A stretch of DNA of 64,000 bases from Ruminococcus sp. OA3. GTDB lineage: Bacteria > Bacillota > Clostridia > Lachnospirales > Lachnospiraceae. Location of the stretch: positions 2,108,001 through 2,172,000 of the forward strand of contig NZ_JAKNTO010000001.1 in the NCBI RefSeq assembly GCF_022440845.1, written 5' to 3'. A model generated the notes under the pieces. That model had not been told where the DNA came from, ran no database searches, and saw only the letters and a program-made list of their open reading frames with translations. Positions 60,933 through 64,000 of the stretch are shown in pieces (positions within the stretch are counted from its first letter, which is position 1; every line of letters begins with the position of its first letter). A program made the position numbers and the translations under genes.

Positions 60933-61601
60933 ATGGATATCGTAACAACAGATCATTTAAAGAAATATTTTGGAAAAAGGACACATCAGGTGAAGGCTTT
61001 GGATGATGTCAGCCTTGGCATTGAAAAAGGCAGATTTACGGCAATCGTAGGAGCATCCGGGTCAGGTAAGACCACGCTGCTTCATCTGATTGGAGGCCTG
61101 TATAAACCAACAGGGGGAACGGTCAGCGTCGACGGGGTGAATCTGGCAGATCTGACGGAAGAACAGCTTACGGTGTTCCGGCGCAGGAAGGTCGGGTTTA
61201 TCTTTCAGGGATATAACCTGGTGCCTGATCTGACGATACGGGAAAATATCCTGTTCCCGCTGGCGCTGGACGATTCCAGACCAGATGAGTGTTTTTTTGC
61301 CGATATTGCAGAAATGTTAGGGCTAGAGGAAAAGCTCAGTGCGTATCCCTACATGCTCTCGGGGGGAGAACAGCAATGTGCGGCGATTGCCCGTGCCCTG
61401 ATTACGAAACCTGTCATCGTTCTGGCAGATGAGCCGACCGGAAACCTGGATGCCAGATCAAGTCAAAATGTTGCCGGGCTTTTGAAAATGACAAGTGCGG
61501 TTTTTCACCAGACGCTGATTATGATCACGCATGACCTGGAACTTGCACAGCTTGCAGATCGTGTGGTACGCCTGCAGGATGGCCGGATAATGGAATCGTA
61601 A
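60933..61601 (+). CDS. ABC transporter ATP-binding protein of the MacB/BceA type
   Basis: 222-residue ATPase. Walker [10 protein letters not shown] (near residue 40), Q-loop [18 protein letters not shown], signature [15 protein letters not shown] (Cys where Arg is common), Walker [14 protein letters not shown] and switch ITHDLELA. It starts 13 bases after the kinase, so it belongs to the same transcript, and is presumed to power the FtsX-type permease that follows. Confidence 0.93.
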   Translation: MDIVTTDHLKKYFGKRTHQVKALDDVSLGIEKGRFTAIVGASGSGKTTLLHLIGGLYKPTGGTVSVDGVNLADLTEEQLTVFRRRKVGFIFQGYNLVPDLTIRENILFPLALDDSRPDECFFADIAEMLGLEEKLSAYPYMLSGGEQQCAAIARALITKPVIVLADEPTGNLDARSSQNVAGLLKMTSAVFHQTLIMITHDLELAQLADRVVRLQDGRIMES

Positions 61602-61610
61602 TATTTTTTG

Positions 61611-61642
61611 CGCCCCGCCCGATAACAGCGGGGCGTTTTCTT
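61611..61642 (+). terminator. Terminator between ATPase and permease genes
   Basis: GCCCCGC (61612-61618) pairs with GCGGGGC (61628-61634), followed by GTTTTCTTT. It separates the permease from the regulator-kinase-ATPase unit. Confidence 0.8.
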
Positions 61643-61670
61643 TCTGAAAAAGATTGTATGGTACAAAAAT

Positions 61671-61692
61671 GTACCTTTACGGTACCTTTACT
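61671..61692 (+). promoter_or_regulatory. Direct repeats upstream of the permease gene, likely response-regulator site
   Basis: GTACCTTTACG and GTACCTTTACT stand in tandem with an 11-bp period, preceded by a third GTAC 11 bases upstream. Direct repeats at one helical turn are typical of OmpR-family binding sites, and the adjacent regulator is the obvious partner. Confidence 0.6.
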
Positions 61693-61746
61693 GTAACACA
61701 GAGGTGATATGCTGATATCAGATAGAAAACAAGGGAGGAACCACGC

Positions 61747-64000
61747 ATGAAAGATATGCTGAATACACTTGTGAAGCGCAGCTTTGCAGCCAGTAAGGTG
61801 CGCAATCTGATCGCCGTTCTGGCTATTGCTCTCACAGGTATTTTATTTACATCCGTCACTACGATCGCCATGGGAACCATGGAATCCATGACACTTACGA
61901 TGCAGCTGCAAAAAGGGAGTAAGTCTGACGGAGATTTCCGAAATATGACTGCCGGACAGTTTGAGTCCCTGAAACAGGCGGACTTTATCAGGCAGGCAGG
62001 TCAGCGGATGCCGGTCGGATTCCTGACCAACACGAACCGTCATAACATCGAGTTTGATGTGCTGGATGAGGTGCAGGCAGAGCTGACGTTCTGCAATCCC
62101 AGTCACGGCATAATGCCGGATGCGCCAAATGAGATTGTCGCCTCCGACCGTGCGCTGCGCGAATTGGGGGCAGAGCCGGAGATCGGAGCACAGGTCACGA
62201 TCGAATTTACTGTTCACGGACAGGAGTACCGTCTGCCGATGGTCGTGTCGGGATGGTATGAGGCAGCTAATGATCAGACGAGTATGATGGCTGCAGGCAC
62301 TGCTTTTTGCAGAGAATATCCGGACATATTTCAATATACCTATGACAGTGACCGCGAAATCGCAGGAACTTACTGGTCGGATTTTGTGGCGGACAGCACC
62401 GTGGGACTGCAGGAAAAGATGGATGAGTTTTCCCGGAGCGTTGGCGGTGATCCGGATGATTTGCAGTCGGATCATTATCTTCCCGGCATCATCAATACGA
62501 TGACGAATCCGGCACCGGATCCTAAAATGATGGCGGCCGGTGCAGCATTTGTGGTATTGTTCATACTCTGCGGATATCTGCTGATCTATAACGTGTTTGA
62601 CATTGCGGTCATGCGTGAAATCCGACGCTATGGTCTTTACCGTACCATCGGCATGAGCAGAGGCCAGGTCAAAAAACTTATCAACCGGCAGGCACTCCTG
62701 CTTTCCTGTCTGGGGGTTCCCGCCGGACTGATCGGCGGGTTCTTTATTGGCCGTGCGGCCCTGCCTGTCGTTATGTCTACATTATCTGTCGAATACCGCA
62801 ACATTGCAGTGGATGTTTCACCTTCCCCTGTTATATTCCTGGGAGCGGCGGCGCTCACATTTTTTACCGTTTATCTCAGCACCCGCAAACCAGTCAGAGT
62901 TGCCGCAAATACACCTCCACTCGAGGCATTCCGCTACGTGGAGAGCAGTACAGGAAAAAAGAAAGTAAAGAGGAGCAGTATCAGCGCCAGTCTGCCGCGG
63001 CTGGCGTGGTCGAATCTCGGACGCAGCAGACGGCGCAGTGTTTTTATTATCGTATCTCTGATGCTGTGTGTCGTGCTGCTCAACTGTGTCGGTACAGCAG
63101 CGAGCAGTCTGGATATCGAAAAGCAGGTGGCTTATATGATTCGCACGGACTTTGCCGTGGTCAATACCGCCACCAGTGATGGCATGAAAGGTTTTACAAA
63201 CCGGGAGCAGGCACTAAAACAGAAGACCATGAAGGATATTGCAGCCCGGCCCGGGGTAACAGAAGGAAATCCTGTCTACAAAAATACGCTCGAAGACACA
63301 GATGTCACTTATGATTTCGGTATTTCTTTCGCAAATTTCAGTACCGATACTGAGACGGGGCTGAACAGGGGGATCACCGAAGATGGTTTCTGGTTCGGTC
63401 TTGGAGATGACGGCAAACCCATCTGCAACGTATATGGTATGGAGGAAGCGTCGATTGCCCGTATGGATATTCAGGAAGGCGAAACGGATGTCCGGGTCCT
63501 CTATGAAAAAATGAAACATGGAGAAGGGGTTCTGCTGGGTATTCAGGCAGACCGGCAGACGATGAAGATAGATGAAACATTTGATTTCCTGAATATCGGC
63601 GATGAGATCAAAGTATATAAAAATGGTCAGCCGGTGATGAACCTTCCGGTGCTGGCAAAAGCGGCAACGAACGGCGATGATGAAGAGATCGGCTTTACCG
63701 TGGGAGGTTCCATGAAAGTGGGCGGAGATGGCGTCTACCTTTATCTTCCGGCTAGTGTTTACCGCGAGCTGTACGACCAGCCGTCAGTATATAAATACTC
63801 TTTTAATGCAGAGCCGAATCAGAGAGAGGATGTGACAGCTTTTCTGAATGATTACATGGAGAACGTGGATAACAGTATCACGTTCCTGTCTGCTGATTCA
63901 GCGCGTGCAAATGCTGAGGGGACACGGGATATGATCAACTTCGTGGGAGGCCTGGTTGGCATCATCTTTGGAATTGCAGGGGTGTTGAACCTTATGAATA
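61747..64000 (+). CDS. FtsX-type ABC transporter permease, 3' end outside window
   Basis: At least 751 residues; the frame is open to the window end. GGAGG precedes the ATG at 61747. Layout: an N-terminal transmembrane segment (NLIAVLAIALTGILFTSVTTIA), an extracellular domain to about residue 255, three transmembrane segments forming an FtsX core (LFILCGYLLIYNVFDIAVMREIRRYGLYRTIGMSRGQV and following), then a second unit starting at LAWSNLGRSRRRSVFIIVSLML with another large outer domain. The two-unit plan fits peptide-antibiotic or lipoprotein-type exporters linked to two-component systems. Confidence 0.9.
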   Translation, partial: MKDMLNTLVKRSFAASKVRNLIAVLAIALTGILFTSVTTIAMGTMESMTLTMQLQKGSKSDGDFRNMTAGQFESLKQADFIRQAGQRMPVGFLTNTNRHNIEFDVLDEVQAELTFCNPSHGIMPDAPNEIVASDRALRELGAEPEIGAQVTIEFTVHGQEYRLPMVVSGWYEAANDQTSMMAAGTAFCREYPDIFQYTYDSDREIAGTYWSDFVADSTVGLQEKMDEFSRSVGGDPDDLQSDHYLPGIINTMTNPAPDPKMMAAGAAFVVLFILCGYLLIYNVFDIAVMREIRRYGLYRTIGMSRGQVKKLINRQALLLSCLGVPAGLIGGFFIGRAALPVVMSTLSVEYRNIAVDVSPSPVIFLGAAALTFFTVYLSTRKPVRVAANTPPLEAFRYVESSTGKKKVKRSSISASLPRLAWSNLGRSRRRSVFIIVSLMLCVVLLNCVGTAASSLDIEKQVAYMIRTDFAVVNTATSDGMKGFTNREQALKQKTMKDIAARPGVTEGNPVYKNTLEDTDVTYDFGISFANFSTDTETGLNRGITEDGFWFGLGDDGKPICNVYGMEEASIARMDIQEGETDVRVLYEKMKHGEGVLLGIQADRQTMKIDETFDFLNIGDEIKVYKNGQPVMNLPVLAKAATNGDDEEIGFTVGGSMKVGGDGVYLYLPASVYRELYDQPSVYKYSFNAEPNQREDVTAFLNDYMENVDNSITFLSADSARANAEGTRDMINFVGGLVGIIFGIAGVLNLMN

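Overview
The window is a chromosomal segment of a Gram-positive anaerobe of the class Clostridia, most likely a gut Lachnospiraceae. The grounds are a Gram-positive PolC replicase with an internal exonuclease, AGGAGG ribosome binding sites, lipoprotein-anchored ABC binding proteins, an XpaC/TelA pair and several large families I know mainly from Lachnospiraceae. The species cannot be named from the sequence alone. No rRNA, tRNA or CRISPR array was seen.

Positions 1-36000 are mostly housekeeping. They hold the end of an aminoethylphosphonate degradation operon (phnW-phnX), a lone iolB, a VanZ-like protein, thyA-folA, xpaC-telA, ispG-polC, a CobD/HisC-like aminotransferase, a three-gene operon of unknown function (a giant protein, an Hsp70-like protein and a TPR protein), an amino-acid ABC transporter, purC-purF-purB and purA, two NhaC-type antiporters, a beta-helix lipoprotein, and an operon with zinc-ribbon, DUF5685-like and J-domain proteins. 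A modular palindromic repeat recurs in the intergenic spaces, twice starting exactly five bases after a -10 box.

Positions 35981-40313 are a compact integrated element bounded by 83-bp direct repeats with one mismatch. It carries a tyrosine integrase, a Rep-like protein, a serine recombinase, a small protein and a Cro-type regulator, and no conjugation genes. The repeat contains a terminator hairpin that appears to end a C-rich small RNA.

Positions 40314-59073 are an accessory catabolic region. A ribose-type ABC transporter and a five-enzyme operon share two upstream sequence motifs. The operon encodes a double-length type I dehydroquinase-like protein with one inactive half, two zinc dehydrogenases, a Gfo/Idh/MocA oxidoreductase and a radical SAM protein, followed by the binding protein. 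This looks like uptake and oxidation of a cyclitol or quinate/shikimate-like hydroaromatic acid. An IS with an apparent 26-bp target duplication sits in the terminator after it. Beyond lie a GntR/LacI hybrid regulator, a GarR-like reductase with a LacI regulator, and a decaying operon (fused remnants of a dehydrogenase and an aldolase, a frameshifted dehydrogenase and a fragmentary gene) that still has an intact promoter and phased LacI-type operators.

Positions 59150-64000 hold a two-component system next to an ABC/FtsX-type transporter that runs off the window.
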